A DNA stretch of 64,000 bases from Natronospira proteinivora (GCF_024170465.1 NZ_JALJYF010000002.1:496001-560000); one strand, 5' to 3'. Numbered from the stretch's first letter, positions 9,298-19,304 are shown. Notes: generated by a model from the sequence alone, not told the origin. Numbers and translations are program-made.

Positions 9298-11163
9298 TTA
9301 TTCGATCGCCCAGATCTTGCCTTCTATATCCGGGTCAATGTCCCAGAAATTGGCAAAGTAGATGGTGCCGTCAGAACCAATGGCGGGCGAAGAGTCCACC
9401 GCCAGGATGCTCGTGTTGTAGGTCCACAGCTGGCGATCCCCTTCCGGTTCCACGGCCGGATCGATGGCGTGCAGATTGCCGTCATTGCCACCGATATAGA
9501 CGGTTCCGTCAGCACCGATGGTGGCGGCACTTTCCATTCCGTTTTGCGCCTCATACCGCCACAGCAGGCGGTCAGCGGCACTGTCGGCATTCAAGTCCAG
9601 CGCATTCAATGCCCCGTCACCACCCCGGGAAGCGATGTACAACACACCGTCCTCGCTGATGATGGCGGAGGCGTTGATGGCTCCCTGGGCATCAAAGCGC
9701 CAGAGCTCACGCTCATCATTGCTGAGCTGGTCCCGGCTGGGATCAATGGCATACAGGAAACCATCGTAGGCCCCGACATAGAGGGTGCCATCCGGCGCAA
9801 TGGCGGCACGCCCACGGATACGCCCTTCGGTTTCAAAGCGCCAGAGCTCACGATCCGCGTCACTCAGATCCGCATGGCTCGGGTCCAGGGCATACAGGTT
9901 CTGATCCCGTGAGCCCACGTAGATGGTGCCGTCGGCCCCGATGGTGGGGTTCTCCGGCACATCGCCGGCTTCGAAACTCCACAGCAGGCGGTCTTCATCA
10001 TCCAGATCTTCGGCACTGGTATCCAGGGCATACAGGTGGTTGTCGATGGAACCAAAGTAGACAACACCTTCCGCGCTCAGAACGGCAGAAGAAATGATAT
10101 CGCCACCATCGCCCAGCTCGTAGCTCCAGACAACGCGATCGGCATCATCGGCTTCAGGGTCCAGGGCATACATGGTTCCGCCCATGGTGCCCACATACAG
10201 AATGCCGTCCTCATCAATCACCGGCGTGCCGCGCACGTTGCCGTCGGTTTCAAAGCTCCACAGCAGGGGGTCTTCCGGATCACTGGGGTCCGGGTGCAGG
10301 GCATAGACATGATCATCATCACCGCCGATAAAGACCGTGCCGTCCTCGCCAATGGAGGGAGAAGCCTGCACCATACCGCCGGTTTCAAACTCATAGCGCA
10401 GCTCGCCTTCGGCCACATCACTGGGTTCACCATGACGGGCAAGGCCCTGAATGTTGCCACCGAAGACTTGCCAGGCACCGATGCTTTCCGCTGAAAAACC
10501 GATATGGCTCTCGGCGGAGTTGCCCACGGCATCTTCCACATAAGCAACGGCCTGATAGTCACCGCCCAGGCCCGGGTTGGACCAGACAAACTGCTCACCC
10601 ACTTCACCAAAGTCGGAATCACTGACGTTCCAACGGATCGGATCCAGACGCATGCCATCCTTGTTGAAGGCCATGGCGGACATGACCGCTTCGTCTGTCA
10701 CCGGCAGATCGGAATCGATGCTCATTTCGGAGATGGCCGGTCCACCCGTTGCCACCAACATGGTGCCGCTTGCCTGACGCTCGCCGTCATCCACCACGAC
10801 TTCAACGGTGCCCGAGTTGGCTTGTTCGTCCGGTGCTGTCATAACCAGCACATCGGAATCCGATTCGCCGGACCAGCCCTCGGGAACCTCCCAGCTATAA
10901 CTGAGATCATTGCCTTCCGGGCTATTGGCGGAGACAAGAATCTGAACCTGACTACCCGGGCTGGCAGGCAAACCTACGGAAGACATGGAGGAAACCACCG
11001 GGCCCACCGGACCTTCCGGTCCCTGAGACCCTTCAGGACCTTCCGGTCCTTGTGCCCCATCACTGCCGTCATCCCCTTCCAGGAAACAACCCGTTAGAAA
11101 GGCCGGCGATACAAGCAACATGGAAAGCAAAACCAGACCGCGTTTATGAGAATGCATAGGCAT
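9298..11163 (-). CDS. Beta-propeller lipoprotein with collagen-like stalk
   Basis: This is a predicted lipoprotein of 621 residues from the ATG at 11163, which has GAGGAG eight bases upstream; a GTG three codons earlier is the alternative. The signal peptide ends in the lipobox FLTGC with Cys26 to be lipidated. From residue 30 there are nine consecutive Gly-X-Y triplets (GDD GSD GAQ GPE and so on), a short collagen-like stalk. Two Ig-like domains follow. The C-terminal part is eight or so PQQ-type propeller repeats of about 50 residues with the pattern IGxDGTxYVGxxDxxLYALDP. It resembles BamB-like or quinoprotein-like repeats, but no dehydrogenase residues are evident, so binding or scaffolding is more likely than catalysis. 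It lies directly upstream of protease 1 on the same strand. Function unknown. Confidence 0.85.
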   Translation of the reverse strand: MPMHSHKRGLVLLSMLLVSPAFLTGCFLEGDDGSDGAQGPEGPEGSQGPEGPVGPVVSSMSSVGLPASPGSQVQILVSANSPEGNDLSYSWEVPEGWSGESDSDVLVMTAPDEQANSGTVEVVVDDGERQASGTMLVATGGPAISEMSIDSDLPVTDEAVMSAMAFNKDGMRLDPIRWNVSDSDFGEVGEQFVWSNPGLGGDYQAVAYVEDAVGNSAESHIGFSAESIGAWQVFGGNIQGLARHGEPSDVAEGELRYEFETGGMVQASPSIGEDGTVFIGGDDDHVYALHPDPSDPEDPLLWSFETDGNVRGTPVIDEDGILYVGTMGGTMYALDPEADDADRVVWSYELGDGGDIISSAVLSAEGVVYFGSIDNHLYALDTSAEDLDDEDRLLWSFEAGDVPENPTIGADGTIYVGSRDQNLYALDPSHADLSDADRELWRFETEGRIRGRAAIAPDGTLYVGAYDGFLYAIDPSRDQLSNDERELWRFDAQGAINASAIISEDGVLYIASRGGDGALNALDLNADSAADRLLWRYEAQNGMESAATIGADGTVYIGGNDGNLHAIDPAVEPEGDRQLWTYNTSILAVDSSPAIGSDGTIYFANFWDIDPDIEGKIWAIE

Positions 11164-11497
11164 GAATATCACTCCTCAGGTGATTACTTCAGGGGAGATG
11201 GTCTTGTTGGGAGGGAGACCATCGGCTTACGAATTTGCTGGCCTGAACCTAGCACGCAGTTAGGGAGCTTTGAACGCAAGAGACAAAATTAGAACCATTC
11301 CAGGCATGCAAGGCATTGAACTGCCTGACATTAGATGGGCTATGGGGAGAAGGAACCAAGGTTCTAGGAAACCCGAATATTCACGGGATTAATGAATATA
11401 GACGGTTATTGAGAATCAACTACGGATGCGTATGCGGTGCAACTGCCAATGGGACGCATTAAGAGGGGGGTGTTCCTGCCCCGTAGCGGGGCGGGAG
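11164..11497. promoter_or_regulatory. AT-richer upstream region of the lipoprotein gene
   Basis: This stretch is visibly richer in A+T than its surroundings and codes for nothing I can support. It contains short inverted repeats, such as GGAACC/GGTTC near 11352 and CCCG/CGGG around 11381-11396. It probably carries the promoter of the minus-strand lipoprotein gene, but I cannot assign a convincing -35/-10 pair. Confidence 0.4.
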
Positions 11498-11614
11498 ATC
11501 GCGAATGAATTCGCTCCTACGGGGGCGCTATGCAGTGGGGGCTTTTTGCAGTGGGAGCGGCGGACGCCGCTCCCACTGCCTGTGTGTGTATCGGGACAGG
11601 AATGTCCCTCCCAC
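11498..11614. repeat. REP group with a 15-bp-arm perfect palindrome
   Basis: Three REP variants lie side by side: the GTAGGAGCGAAT type (11498-11522), the GTGGGAGCGGCG type as a perfect palindrome with 15-bp arms and a two-base centre (about 11548-11579), and the GTGGGAGGGACATT type (11591-11614). They lie downstream of ssb. The palindrome has no T-run on the ssb strand, so I do not call it a terminator. Confidence 0.8.
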
Positions 11615-11636
11615 AGCAGGGTAGCCACGGGGGTCT

Positions 11637-12101
11637 TTAGAACGGGATGTCGTCGTCGAAGTCGGTGTCGCCCATGCCGCCGCTCTGGTTGGCGGGTTGC
11701 TGGCCCTGGTTCTGGTTTTGATTCTGGGCCGGGGGGCGCTGGGTGAATTCGCCGCCGCCACCACCGCGAGAATCCAGCATCTGCATTTCATTGGCGACGA
11801 CTTCGGTGGTGTAGCGATCCTGGCCGTCCTGGCCCTGCCATTTGCGGGTCTGGATGCGGCCTTCGATGTAAACCTTGGAGCCCTTGCGCAGGTATTCGGC
11901 GGCGACCTCGGCCAGGCGGTTGAACATCACCACCCGGTGCCATTCGGTGCGCTCCTGCATTTCCCCGGTTTGCTTGTCCTTCCATTGGTCGGAGGTGGCC
12001 ACGCTCAGGCGGGTGACCGCCGAGCCGGAGGGGGCATATTTGGTGTCGGGATCGGCGCCCAGGTTGCCGATGAGGATTGCTTTGTTGATGCCTCTGGCCA
12101 T
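11637..12101 (-). CDS. ssb: Single-stranded DNA-binding protein
   Basis: This 154-residue SSB coats single-stranded DNA in replication, repair and recombination. The OB-fold domain fills residues 1-110 ([18 protein letters not shown] and the [13 protein letters not shown] core). A flexible linker rich in Gln, Asn and Gly follows, then the acidic partner-binding tip DFDDDIPF. Length and layout match gammaproteobacterial SSB. Related genomes often have ssb beside an MFS gene and uvrA. Here the MFS gene is 1.8 kb away with ugd between them, and uvrA is not in the window. Confidence 0.97.
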   Translation of the reverse strand: MARGINKAILIGNLGADPDTKYAPSGSAVTRLSVATSDQWKDKQTGEMQERTEWHRVVMFNRLAEVAAEYLRKGSKVYIEGRIQTRKWQGQDGQDRYTTEVVANEMQMLDSRGGGGGEFTQRPPAQNQNQNQGQQPANQSGGMGDTDFDDDIPF

Positions 12102-12239
12102 GGTGTTTCCTCGTGTCTGGCTGGAATGTTGCTAATGCGGAGATTCTACGGGATTCCTCGGGGGGAATCATTAGGGGGATGTCGATGGGGGGTGTCGGGG
12201 GAGGATTACAGGGGGCGCTGTGCCGTGATTTCGGCTTAT

Positions 12240-12456
12240 GGGGCTGTAGCGGGTTTGGTGTTGAGAACACGGAGGAAGGCAAATGGGGTGTATTTGTTGG
12301 CTGTAGGATCGGATTCATCCGCGATCAGGGTCGGAATCTGCCCCGAATCGCGGATGAATCCGATCCTACGGGGTGGGGGGGGGTCTAGCCGTAGGAGCGG
12401 ATTTATCCGCGATTTCCAGGTAGCTGGCTATTGATCGCGGCGGACGCCGCTCCCAC
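12240..12456. repeat. REP cluster upstream of ssb
   Basis: A partial composite unit (TGTAGCGGGTTTGG then AACACGGAGG, about 12244-12276) has lost its REP. It is followed by REPs at 12303-12325, 12347-12371 and 12391-12413, and by a GTGGGAGCGGCG-type REP at 12434-12456. The middle pairs form REPINs. Confidence 0.8.
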
Positions 12457-12477
12457 AGGCTAGGTTATTAGCCCAAA

Positions 12478-13815
12478 TTAGTTTTTGCGGCCGATGCCCT
12501 GGTATTCGAAGCCGAGTTTTTTCATCAGGGCCGGGTCGTACTGGTTTCGGCCATCGAAGATGATCTTTTGCTTAAGGCGCTCGGCCAGGGTGTCGAAATC
12601 GGGCTGGCGGTAGGGCTTCCACTCGGTGACCAGGATCAGGGCATCGGCACCGTCCAGGACATCGTATTGGTGCTCGGCCAGTTTCAGCCGGCCGGATTCG
12701 AACCACTCGGCCGGCAGCTCGGTCCGGGCCATGTCCATGGCTTCCGGGTCGTGGGCGGTGACGGTGCCGCCGGACTGGATGATGTGGGCCAGCACCTCCT
12801 TGGAGGGGGCTTCACGCATGTCGTCGGTGCCGGGCTTGAAGGCCAGGCCCCAGAGAGCGAAGTGATGGCCGGTAAGATCGTTGCCGAAGCGGGCGCTGAT
12901 CTTTTCACTGAGGCGCTGCTTCTGGGCGGCGTTGCGGCGTTCCACGGCATCCAGGATGGCGGGGTCGAAATCCTGCTCCCGGGCAGTCTGGATCAGGGCC
13001 TTGACGTCCTTGGGGAAGCAGGAGCCGCCGTAGCCGCAGCCGGGATAGATGAAGGAATAGCCGATGCGCGGATCGGAGCCGATGCCGTGGCGGACCTGCT
13101 CGATGTCCACGTCCAGCTTCTCGGCCAGGCTGGCCATTTCATTCATGAAGGAGATCTTGGTGGCCAGCATGGCGTTGGCGGCGTACTTGGTCATTTCCGC
13201 ATCACGCCGACCCATATAGAGGACACGGTCGTTCTTGGCGGTGAAGGGGGCGTAGAGTTGACCCATCACGTCCCGGGCCCATTCGCTGTCGGTCCCGATG
13301 ATCACCCGGTCGGGCTTCATGAAGTCGGCCACCGCCGCGCCTTCCTTGAGGAATTCCGGGTTGGAGATGACTTCGAATTCGATGTTCTCGCCACGCTTTT
13401 TCAGGGCATCAAGCACGGTGGCTTCGACCTTCTCGCCGGTACCCACGGGCACGGTGGATTTGTCCACGATGATGGCCGGGCGCTGGATGGTTTCGCCCAG
13501 TTGACGGGCCACGGCCATCACGGCGGAGAGATCGGCGGAGCCGTCGGCGGCGGGGTTGGTGCCCACGGCGATGAAGAAGATATCAGCCGTTTCGGCGGCC
13601 TCGGCCAGGGAGGTAGTAAAGCGCAGGCGACCTTCTTCGATGTTGCGGGGCAGCATTTCCGGCAGGCTGGCTTCGTAGATGGGGCATTCGCCCTGGCGCA
13701 TCCGTTCGACCTTCTCGGCATCCAGGTCCACGCAGATCACCTGATTGCCCATTTCGGCAAAGCAGGCTCCGGTAACCAGGCCCACATAGCCCGTGCCGAC
13801 GACAGCGATCTTCAT
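12478..13815 (-). CDS. ugd: UDP-glucose 6-dehydrogenase
   Basis: This 445-residue cytoplasmic enzyme oxidises UDP-glucose to UDP-glucuronate with two NAD+, supplying glucuronate for capsule, exopolysaccharide or modified LPS. The N-terminal Rossmann motif is GTGYVGLVTGACFAEMG, the conserved STVPVGTG is near residue 120, EFLKEG is near 155, and the catalytic Cys is C266 within YGGSCFPKD. The C-terminal UDP-binding region includes WGLAFKPGTDDMREAPS. Length is normal for the family. It has its own gap on both sides and sits among other polysaccharide genes. Confidence 0.97.
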   Translation of the reverse strand: MKIAVVGTGYVGLVTGACFAEMGNQVICVDLDAEKVERMRQGECPIYEASLPEMLPRNIEEGRLRFTTSLAEAAETADIFFIAVGTNPAADGSADLSAVMAVARQLGETIQRPAIIVDKSTVPVGTGEKVEATVLDALKKRGENIEFEVISNPEFLKEGAAVADFMKPDRVIIGTDSEWARDVMGQLYAPFTAKNDRVLYMGRRDAEMTKYAANAMLATKISFMNEMASLAEKLDVDIEQVRHGIGSDPRIGYSFIYPGCGYGGSCFPKDVKALIQTAREQDFDPAILDAVERRNAAQKQRLSEKISARFGNDLTGHHFALWGLAFKPGTDDMREAPSKEVLAHIIQSGGTVTAHDPEAMDMARTELPAEWFESGRLKLAEHQYDVLDGADALILVTEWKPYRQPDFDTLAERLKQKIIFDGRNQYDPALMKKLGFEYQGIGRKN

Positions 13816-13883
13816 TCCTGGCCTCTCCCTGATGGCGGTGTTTGGAAAGGGGGGGATTGTACAAGATTGTGGGGCTATTGGCC

Positions 13884-13907
13884 GTAGGAGCGGATTTATC
13901 CGCGATT
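13884..13907 (+). repeat. Single REP
   Basis: One GTAGGAGCGGAT-type REP lies between the end of the MFS gene and the start of ugd. No partner copy is adjacent. Confidence 0.85.
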
Positions 13908-13921
13908 GGGCGCCGGGGTGT

Positions 13922-15106
13922 TCAGTCCCGGGGGCGGCAGGTGGTGGCCATGAAGGCGAGCCAGAGGGCGACCAGGGCGGCGGCGCTGCCGAGGGTAACG
14001 GGCAGGCTGGTAAAGCCCAGCAGCAGGCCGCCGCCGGCGCCGCCCACGAAGGCGCCCAGGAACTGGGCGCTGGAATACAGGCCCAGGGCCGTGCCGCGCT
14101 GGGCTTCGGGCACCACCTGGCTAACCCGGGCGGGCAGATGGGCTTCCATGAAGGTAAAACCGATGAAAAAGACCCAGAGACCGGCCACCACGCCCCAGGC
14201 GGTCTGGATGGTAAAGGCCATCAAGGCCAGGCCCACGGCCACCTGGGCCAGGGCCAGCAGCACCATGCCGTGGGCCCGGGTGCCGCGCTCGGCCTTGAGC
14301 ACCATGGGTACCATACCGGCCACGGCGGCAAGCAGAACCGGGAGATAGATCTGCCAGTGCTGGGAAACGCCCAGCCCGGTGCTGTCACGCAGCAGGCCGG
14401 GCAGGATCACGAAGGCTGCGGTGAGCACCAGATGGAGGACAAAAATACCGATGGTCAGACCGGCAAAGCCCGGCTCACGGAACAGGGCCAGACCGAGCCC
14501 CGTCCCTTCCGCTTTCGGCTTGACCGGCAGATTGGGCACGGTGAGCAGCAGCCAGGCGATGGCGGCCACGGAGAGCACGGCGGTGAGCAGGAAGATTCCC
14601 GGTACGCCGATCACTCCTTCCAGCAGTGGGCCGAGCACCATGGACAGGCCGAAGGCCCCGCCGATGCTGGCCCCGATGATGGCCATGGAGCGGGTGCGCA
14701 GATGGGGCGGGGTGACATCGGCCACCAGGGCGGTGATGGCGGCGGCGATGGCCCCGGCCCCCTGCAGGGCGCGGCCGGCGATCACCCCCCAGATGGTGTC
14801 GGCGCTGGCGGCCAGCAAGCTGCCCAGGGCAAAGATGATCAGGCCGACCACAATCACCCGGCGGCGGCCAATGCGATCAGAGAGCGCCCCCATGGGGATC
14901 TGGAAGAAGGCCTGGGTGACGCCATAGACCCCCAGAGCCAGGCCGATCAGGGCCGGGGTGGCATCGGGCAGGTCTTCGGCCCAGATGGCGAGCACCGGAA
15001 AGACCATGAAGATGCCCAGCATGCGCAGGGCAAAAACACCGGACAGGGCACCGACGGCACGCCAGTTGGCTTGCTCGGGGGTGGGTTGTTGATTGCTGGT
15101 ATTCAC
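13922..15106 (-). CDS. MFS transporter
   Basis: This 394-residue inner-membrane protein of the major facilitator superfamily has about twelve hydrophobic segments in two halves. The loop 2-3 signature is GALSDRIGRRRVIVVG (motif A). The first helix carries RMLGIFMVFPVLAIWAEDLP, as in YajR-type drug/H+ antiporters, but the C-terminal soluble domain of YajR is absent. An efflux role is the best guess and the substrate is unknown. Confidence 0.9.
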   Translation of the reverse strand: MNTSNQQPTPEQANWRAVGALSGVFALRMLGIFMVFPVLAIWAEDLPDATPALIGLALGVYGVTQAFFQIPMGALSDRIGRRRVIVVGLIIFALGSLLAASADTIWGVIAGRALQGAGAIAAAITALVADVTPPHLRTRSMAIIGASIGGAFGLSMVLGPLLEGVIGVPGIFLLTAVLSVAAIAWLLLTVPNLPVKPKAEGTGLGLALFREPGFAGLTIGIFVLHLVLTAAFVILPGLLRDSTGLGVSQHWQIYLPVLLAAVAGMVPMVLKAERGTRAHGMVLLALAQVAVGLALMAFTIQTAWGVVAGLWVFFIGFTFMEAHLPARVSQVVPEAQRGTALGLYSSAQFLGAFVGGAGGGLLLGFTSLPVTLGSAAALVALWLAFMATTCRPRD

Positions 15107-15141
15107 GGGGGCGGAAGTTTATCAGAATCGGTGGGGATTTG

Positions 15142-15270
15142 ATTCGCGGCGGACGCCGCTCCTACAGGGGTGGATTGCTGTAGGAGCGGATTTATCCGCG
15201 ATTGGTGGTTCGGGGTTGTAGGGGGTTTGGTTTTTTGGACACGGAGGGCACGGAGATCACGGAGGGGTGG
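15142..15270. repeat. REP pair plus CACGGAG composite unit
   Basis: A GCGGCGGACG-type REP (15142-15165) faces a GTAGGAGCGGAT REP (15180-15203). The latter begins a composite unit that continues with the linker TGTAGGGGGTTTGG and the array GGACACGGAGGGCACGGAG, ending near 15270, just past the stop of the O-antigen-ligase-like gene. Confidence 0.85.
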
Positions 15271-15278
15271 TTCGGGGG

Positions 15279-17006
15279 TTACCAGAATTTCAGGCGGTTG
15301 CGGGTCCAGTCGGGGGGTTGTTTGCCTCGCCGGGTAAGGTAGAGGGTCAGGCTCATGAGCAGGCCAACGGTAACGGTGACCAGGTTCATGGAGAGGCTGG
15401 CCTCGGTCACCAGGGCAAGGGAGAACGCCACCCAGACTGCGGCGAAGGGAATCCCGGGGTGAAAGGCGTTCTTGGTCTGGCCGGGACCGGGACGCATGGC
15501 AATGTAGATCAGACCGAGCAGCCACAGTACCAGCGTGGCAAGCCCCAATAACCCACGGGTCGCCAGGGTATCCAGGTATTCGCTATGGGCATGGGAATAG
15601 GTTCGGATGGCCTCGGCCGACAAGCCCTGTTCGATCAATGGTTCGGTCAGATGATGGAAACGCCCGGTGCCGTGACCGACCAGAGGATTCTCCCGAAAAC
15701 CCTGCCAGGCAACACTCCACATTTCCAGACGCTGGGGCATGGAGCCCACCACGTGGGGATAGCGGTAATCTCCCATGCGGGAGGCCAGTGGCACCCATTC
15801 CACCCAGCCCCCATCCCGGACCCACCAATCGATACGGGTGCCGGGGCGCAAGGCGGTTTCCAGCTCATAGAGACGGAATTCTCCGTCCACGCGCTGCCAC
15901 TCCCCGTCGCCCAGGCGAACCCGGGCGCCCTCGCCACGGGCTTCAAGGCGCAGAGGCCGGGGTGCCAATTCCACCTGCACGGAACGATCAAAGGCAGCCC
16001 GGGCATTGGCGGTTTCAGCGCTCATGCGAAAGCGGTGACCATACTCGCAATGCTCTGTAGCAGGCCCATCCACTACCACCACGCTAACGGGGCCGGAAAG
16101 GGACACCCCATAGCTCCCCAGCCAGGCTCTCAGCAACCGGTCATCATCCTGGCAGCCCATGCGGACTTCACTGCGCGGCGGCATGGCGGCTTCGGTTTCG
16201 TAATAGCGCTTTACTTCCTCTACCCCCGCGGAAAATCGCGCGGTCACGCCTTCATGGGCCAGGACCAGGGCCACGACGACCAGCAGGGCCGGCGAGCCCA
16301 GAAACAGCACAGCGCCCCGGCGATCACCGAACCAGGCAAACAACACCGCCAGCATGGCAATGCCGCCGGCCAGCCCCAGGATGGCGGCCCGCACGCCGGT
16401 AGTCACCACCCCCACCAGGGCCAGCATGGCCCCCACCGCCAGCAACAAGGCAAACAAACGTTGCCCCCGATGCTGCCAGGCCGCGCCCACCAAGGCGGTG
16501 AAGATCAGGGCGCTGATGAGGCCGTAGCTCATTACATGGGCATCTCCCTCCACCCGATGGGAGAGCCCTTCACCGGAGAGCCAAACCTCTATCAGGCCAC
16601 CCAGGCCGATCCCCATGCCGGCGACCGCCAGGGACAGCCAGATCAGGCGGGCCGGCGGGCGGGCCCAAATGAGGGTGATCAGCCAGGGCAGAAAGAACAG
16701 TACACGGAAATGGCGGTCCAGGCGGTCCGAGCCGACCTCAGGGAAGCCGCTAATCCCCCAGGACAGTACACCGGCGGCGAGAAAGGCCCAGACCAGCCAA
16801 AGCCAGCGATGACCATCGCGGCCGATGAACTGGCGAAAGCCCACACGAAAGCCGAACCAGAGGCCCGGCAAACCGGCCAGCAACAGGGAAAGATTACGGC
16901 CGTCGCGCCAGAGCAGTAACAGCAAGGGGGAAACCAGGAGACAGACAATAAAGAAACGCTGAGCATTGCTCAGCGCCGACCACCATTCCCTGGTTTCCTG
17001 GATCAT
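15279..17006 (-). CDS. O-antigen ligase / Wzy-like membrane protein
   Basis: This 575-residue polytopic inner-membrane protein belongs to the WaaL/Wzy_C superfamily, which transfers or polymerises undecaprenyl-linked glycans on the periplasmic side. About ten N-terminal membrane segments come first. A periplasmic loop of roughly 170 residues follows, starting near ARFSAGVEEVKRYYETE and extending to the Wzy_C signature GHGTGRFHHLTE and YSHAHSEYLDTLATRG; the conserved His lies in SHAHSEYL. Three more membrane segments close the protein. The loop is longer than in simple WaaL proteins. Ligase and polymerase cannot be told apart from sequence alone. Confidence 0.85.
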   Translation of the reverse strand: MIQETREWWSALSNAQRFFIVCLLVSPLLLLLWRDGRNLSLLLAGLPGLWFGFRVGFRQFIGRDGHRWLWLVWAFLAAGVLSWGISGFPEVGSDRLDRHFRVLFFLPWLITLIWARPPARLIWLSLAVAGMGIGLGGLIEVWLSGEGLSHRVEGDAHVMSYGLISALIFTALVGAAWQHRGQRLFALLLAVGAMLALVGVVTTGVRAAILGLAGGIAMLAVLFAWFGDRRGAVLFLGSPALLVVVALVLAHEGVTARFSAGVEEVKRYYETEAAMPPRSEVRMGCQDDDRLLRAWLGSYGVSLSGPVSVVVVDGPATEHCEYGHRFRMSAETANARAAFDRSVQVELAPRPLRLEARGEGARVRLGDGEWQRVDGEFRLYELETALRPGTRIDWWVRDGGWVEWVPLASRMGDYRYPHVVGSMPQRLEMWSVAWQGFRENPLVGHGTGRFHHLTEPLIEQGLSAEAIRTYSHAHSEYLDTLATRGLLGLATLVLWLLGLIYIAMRPGPGQTKNAFHPGIPFAAVWVAFSLALVTEASLSMNLVTVTVGLLMSLTLYLTRRGKQPPDWTRNRLKFW

Positions 17007-17028
17007 TCGACCGTCTCCCGACCTTGGT

Positions 17029-18375
17029 TCACGAAGCCTGCTTCACCGCATCATCACTTAATCGACCGCGCAGGCTGTTGGGCATGGCTTCGGTGATCAC
17101 CACATCCACGAATTGGCCAGTCAGGGATTCGGGGCCGTCGAAGTTAACCCAGCGCATGTTTTCGCAACGCCCGGCCATCTGATTGCTGTCTTTCTTGGAG
17201 GGGCGTTCCACCAGCACCCGCTGGGTGGTACCCACCATGGACTCGCTGATGGCCCGGGCCTGCTTGTTGACCCGATCCTGGAGCAGGGCCAGGCGACGTT
17301 TCTTCTCGTCCAGGCTCACATCATCTTCAAAGCTGGCGGCCGGAGTGCCCGGACGACGGCTGTAGATGAAGGAAAAGCTCTGGTCGAAGCCGATATCGGC
17401 AATCAGCTTCATGGTGTCATTAAAGTCTTTCTCGGTTTCGCCGGGGAAACCGATGATGAAATCCGAGGAGATGCTGATATCCGGTCGGGCTTCCCGCAGC
17501 TTGCGGATCTTTTGCTTGTATTCCAGCACCATGTGGCCGCGCTTCATGGCCGCCAGTATCCGGTCGGAACCGCTCTGCACCGGCAGGTGCAGATAATTGG
17601 CCAGCTCGGGCACGTCCCGGTAGGCCTCGATCAGGTCATCGGTGAATTCCACCGGGTGGGAGGTGGTGAAACGGATTCGTTCAATGCCGTCGATCTGGGC
17701 AGCAAAACGGATCAGCAGGCCGAGACTGGCGGTGGCGCCGTCAGCCATGGGGCCCTGGTAGGCGTTGACGTTCTGCCCCAGAAAGGTGATTTCGCGCACG
17801 CCCTGCTCGGCCAGCTGGACTGTCTCGGCGATGACATCGTCAAAGGGTCGGGAGATTTCCTCGCCGCGGGTGTAGGGCACCACGCAGAAGGTGCAGTACT
17901 TTGAGCAGCCTTCCATGATGGACACGAAGGCGGTGGGGCCTTCGGCACGAGGTTCGGGCAGATTGTCGAACTTCTCGATTTCGGGGAAGGAGACATCCAC
18001 CACGGGCTGTCGGGTTGCCCGGGCCTCTTCCACCATGGCCGGCAGGCGGTGAACCGTCTGGGGACCGAAGACCATGTCCACGAAACTCGCCCGCTGGGCG
18101 ATGGCCTCGCCTTCCTGGCTGGCCACGCAGCCGCCCACGCCAATCACCAGATTCTCATTGGCCTGCTTGAGGTCCTTCCAGCGGCCCAGCTGGGAGAAGA
18201 CCTTTTCCTGGGCCTTTTCCCGCACCGAACAGGTGTTGAGCAGGATGACATCCGCTTCGCGGGGGTCCTGGGTGACGGTCATGCCATGGGCGTCGACGAG
18301 CACGTCCACCATCTTGCTGGAGTCGTACTCGTTCATCTGGCATCCGTGGGTCTGGACGAAAAGCTTGCCGGACAT
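17029..18375 (-). CDS. miaB: tRNA-2-methylthio-N6-dimethylallyladenosine synthase
   Basis: This 448-residue radical-SAM methylthiotransferase converts i6A37 to ms2i6A37 in tRNAs that read UNN codons. The N-terminal domain carries the auxiliary cluster cysteines C12 ([10 protein letters not shown]), C49 (NTCSVREKA) and C83. The radical SAM motif CxxxCxxC is C157/C161/C164 in [15 protein letters not shown] domain ends the protein ([11 protein letters not shown] onward). All expected cysteines are present and the length is normal. It is divergent from the ElyC-like gene. Confidence 0.97.
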   Translation of the reverse strand: MSGKLFVQTHGCQMNEYDSSKMVDVLVDAHGMTVTQDPREADVILLNTCSVREKAQEKVFSQLGRWKDLKQANENLVIGVGGCVASQEGEAIAQRASFVDMVFGPQTVHRLPAMVEEARATRQPVVDVSFPEIEKFDNLPEPRAEGPTAFVSIMEGCSKYCTFCVVPYTRGEEISRPFDDVIAETVQLAEQGVREITFLGQNVNAYQGPMADGATASLGLLIRFAAQIDGIERIRFTTSHPVEFTDDLIEAYRDVPELANYLHLPVQSGSDRILAAMKRGHMVLEYKQKIRKLREARPDISISSDFIIGFPGETEKDFNDTMKLIADIGFDQSFSFIYSRRPGTPAASFEDDVSLDEKKRRLALLQDRVNKQARAISESMVGTTQRVLVERPSKKDSNQMAGRCENMRWVNFDGPESLTGQFVDVVITEAMPNSLRGRLSDDAVKQAS

Positions 18376-18488
18376 GATGACCTACCGCGGTTGGGAAATA
18401 TGACCCGCTATTTTATCGCACTGGCAGCGGCCCGGGCCAGCGGGCCGCATGGCCGGGACCAGAATGACCACCGAAAGGGGACAGAACG

Positions 18489-19304
18489 GTGATGGCAGCG
18501 GTAGAATACGCCTATCTCAACCCAAACACAGCAACCCTCATGACGCTGAATCACATTTTGGGTGCCATCATCACCCTACTCTCTCCCCTGCCCCTGGTCA
18601 TGCTGCTGGCCATGGCCGGGCTGGTATTGCTGGTACTGGGGCGGAGACGGCTGGGCGGGGGCCTGGTGCTGAGCGGTGTGTTGTTGCTGGGGCTGTTCAG
18701 TAATGAGCCGGTGGCGCGCTTGCTGCTCTCGCCGCTGGAGGACCGTTATCCCCCGCTGGAAAACCTGGCTGAACTGGAAGGGGTTCATTCGGTGGTGGTG
18801 CTGGGGTCCTATGCTTCGGATATAGCCAGCCGCCCGGCCACCACCCGGCTGTCGGGGGTGGCCAGCCTGCGACTGATGGAGGGGATTCGCATTCACAAGG
18901 CTTTGCCGGACAGTGAACTAGTGCTCACCGGCGGCACGGTGTTTGCGGGCAGCCCCAGCGCCACGGTGATGAGCCGGGCGGCCCTGTCACTGGGGGTTAA
19001 TCCTCTCCGCCTGCGCACCTTCCCGGGACCGGAGAATACCCGGGAAGAGGCTCGCATTCTGAGTGAATCGCTGGGGGATGCCCCCTTTGTGCTGGTGACA
19101 TCGGCCTCGCATATGCCCCGGGCCATGGCCCTGTGCGAAAAATTGGGGCTCAATCCCATTCCCGCCCCCACCGTCTGGCGGGCCAGTTCCCGCAGCGATC
19201 CGCGCCGCTTCGCTCCCTCCTCCGCCGCCCTGGCCATGACCGAACGGGCCATCCATGAATACCTGGGCCTGGCCTGGTCGAAACTGCAGGGCGATATTGA
19301 CTGA
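18489..19304 (+). CDS. ElyC/SanA/YdcF-family (DUF218) envelope protein
   Basis: This 271-residue protein has two N-terminal membrane helices (about 25-75) followed by a periplasmic DUF218 domain. Signatures are VVVLGSYASD, SELVLTGG, PENTREEARIL and VLVTSASHMPRA. ElyC of this family takes part in peptidoglycan and lipid-carrier metabolism, but the chemistry is not settled. The GTG at 18489 (with an ATG directly after it) follows GAAAGGGG. A later ATG at 18540 has no clear ribosome site but would give a more typical N-terminus, so the start is uncertain. Confidence 0.85.
   Translation: MMAAVEYAYLNPNTATLMTLNHILGAIITLLSPLPLVMLLAMAGLVLLVLGRRRLGGGLVLSGVLLLGLFSNEPVARLLLSPLEDRYPPLENLAELEGVHSVVVLGSYASDIASRPATTRLSGVASLRLMEGIRIHKALPDSELVLTGGTVFAGSPSATVMSRAALSLGVNPLRLRTFPGPENTREEARILSESLGDAPFVLVTSASHMPRAMALCEKLGLNPIPAPTVWRASSRSDPRRFAPSSAALAMTERAIHEYLGLAWSKLQGDID

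Noticed and set aside
11548-11579. Intrinsic terminator of ssb
   Set aside because: The perfect palindrome is a REP of the GTGGGAGCGGCG class. On the ssb strand it is followed by A residues rather than T.
13793-15142. 449-codon plus-strand frame
   Set aside because: It is antisense to the MFS gene and part of ugd, with a Gly/His/Gln-rich composition typical of reverse frames of high-GC genes.
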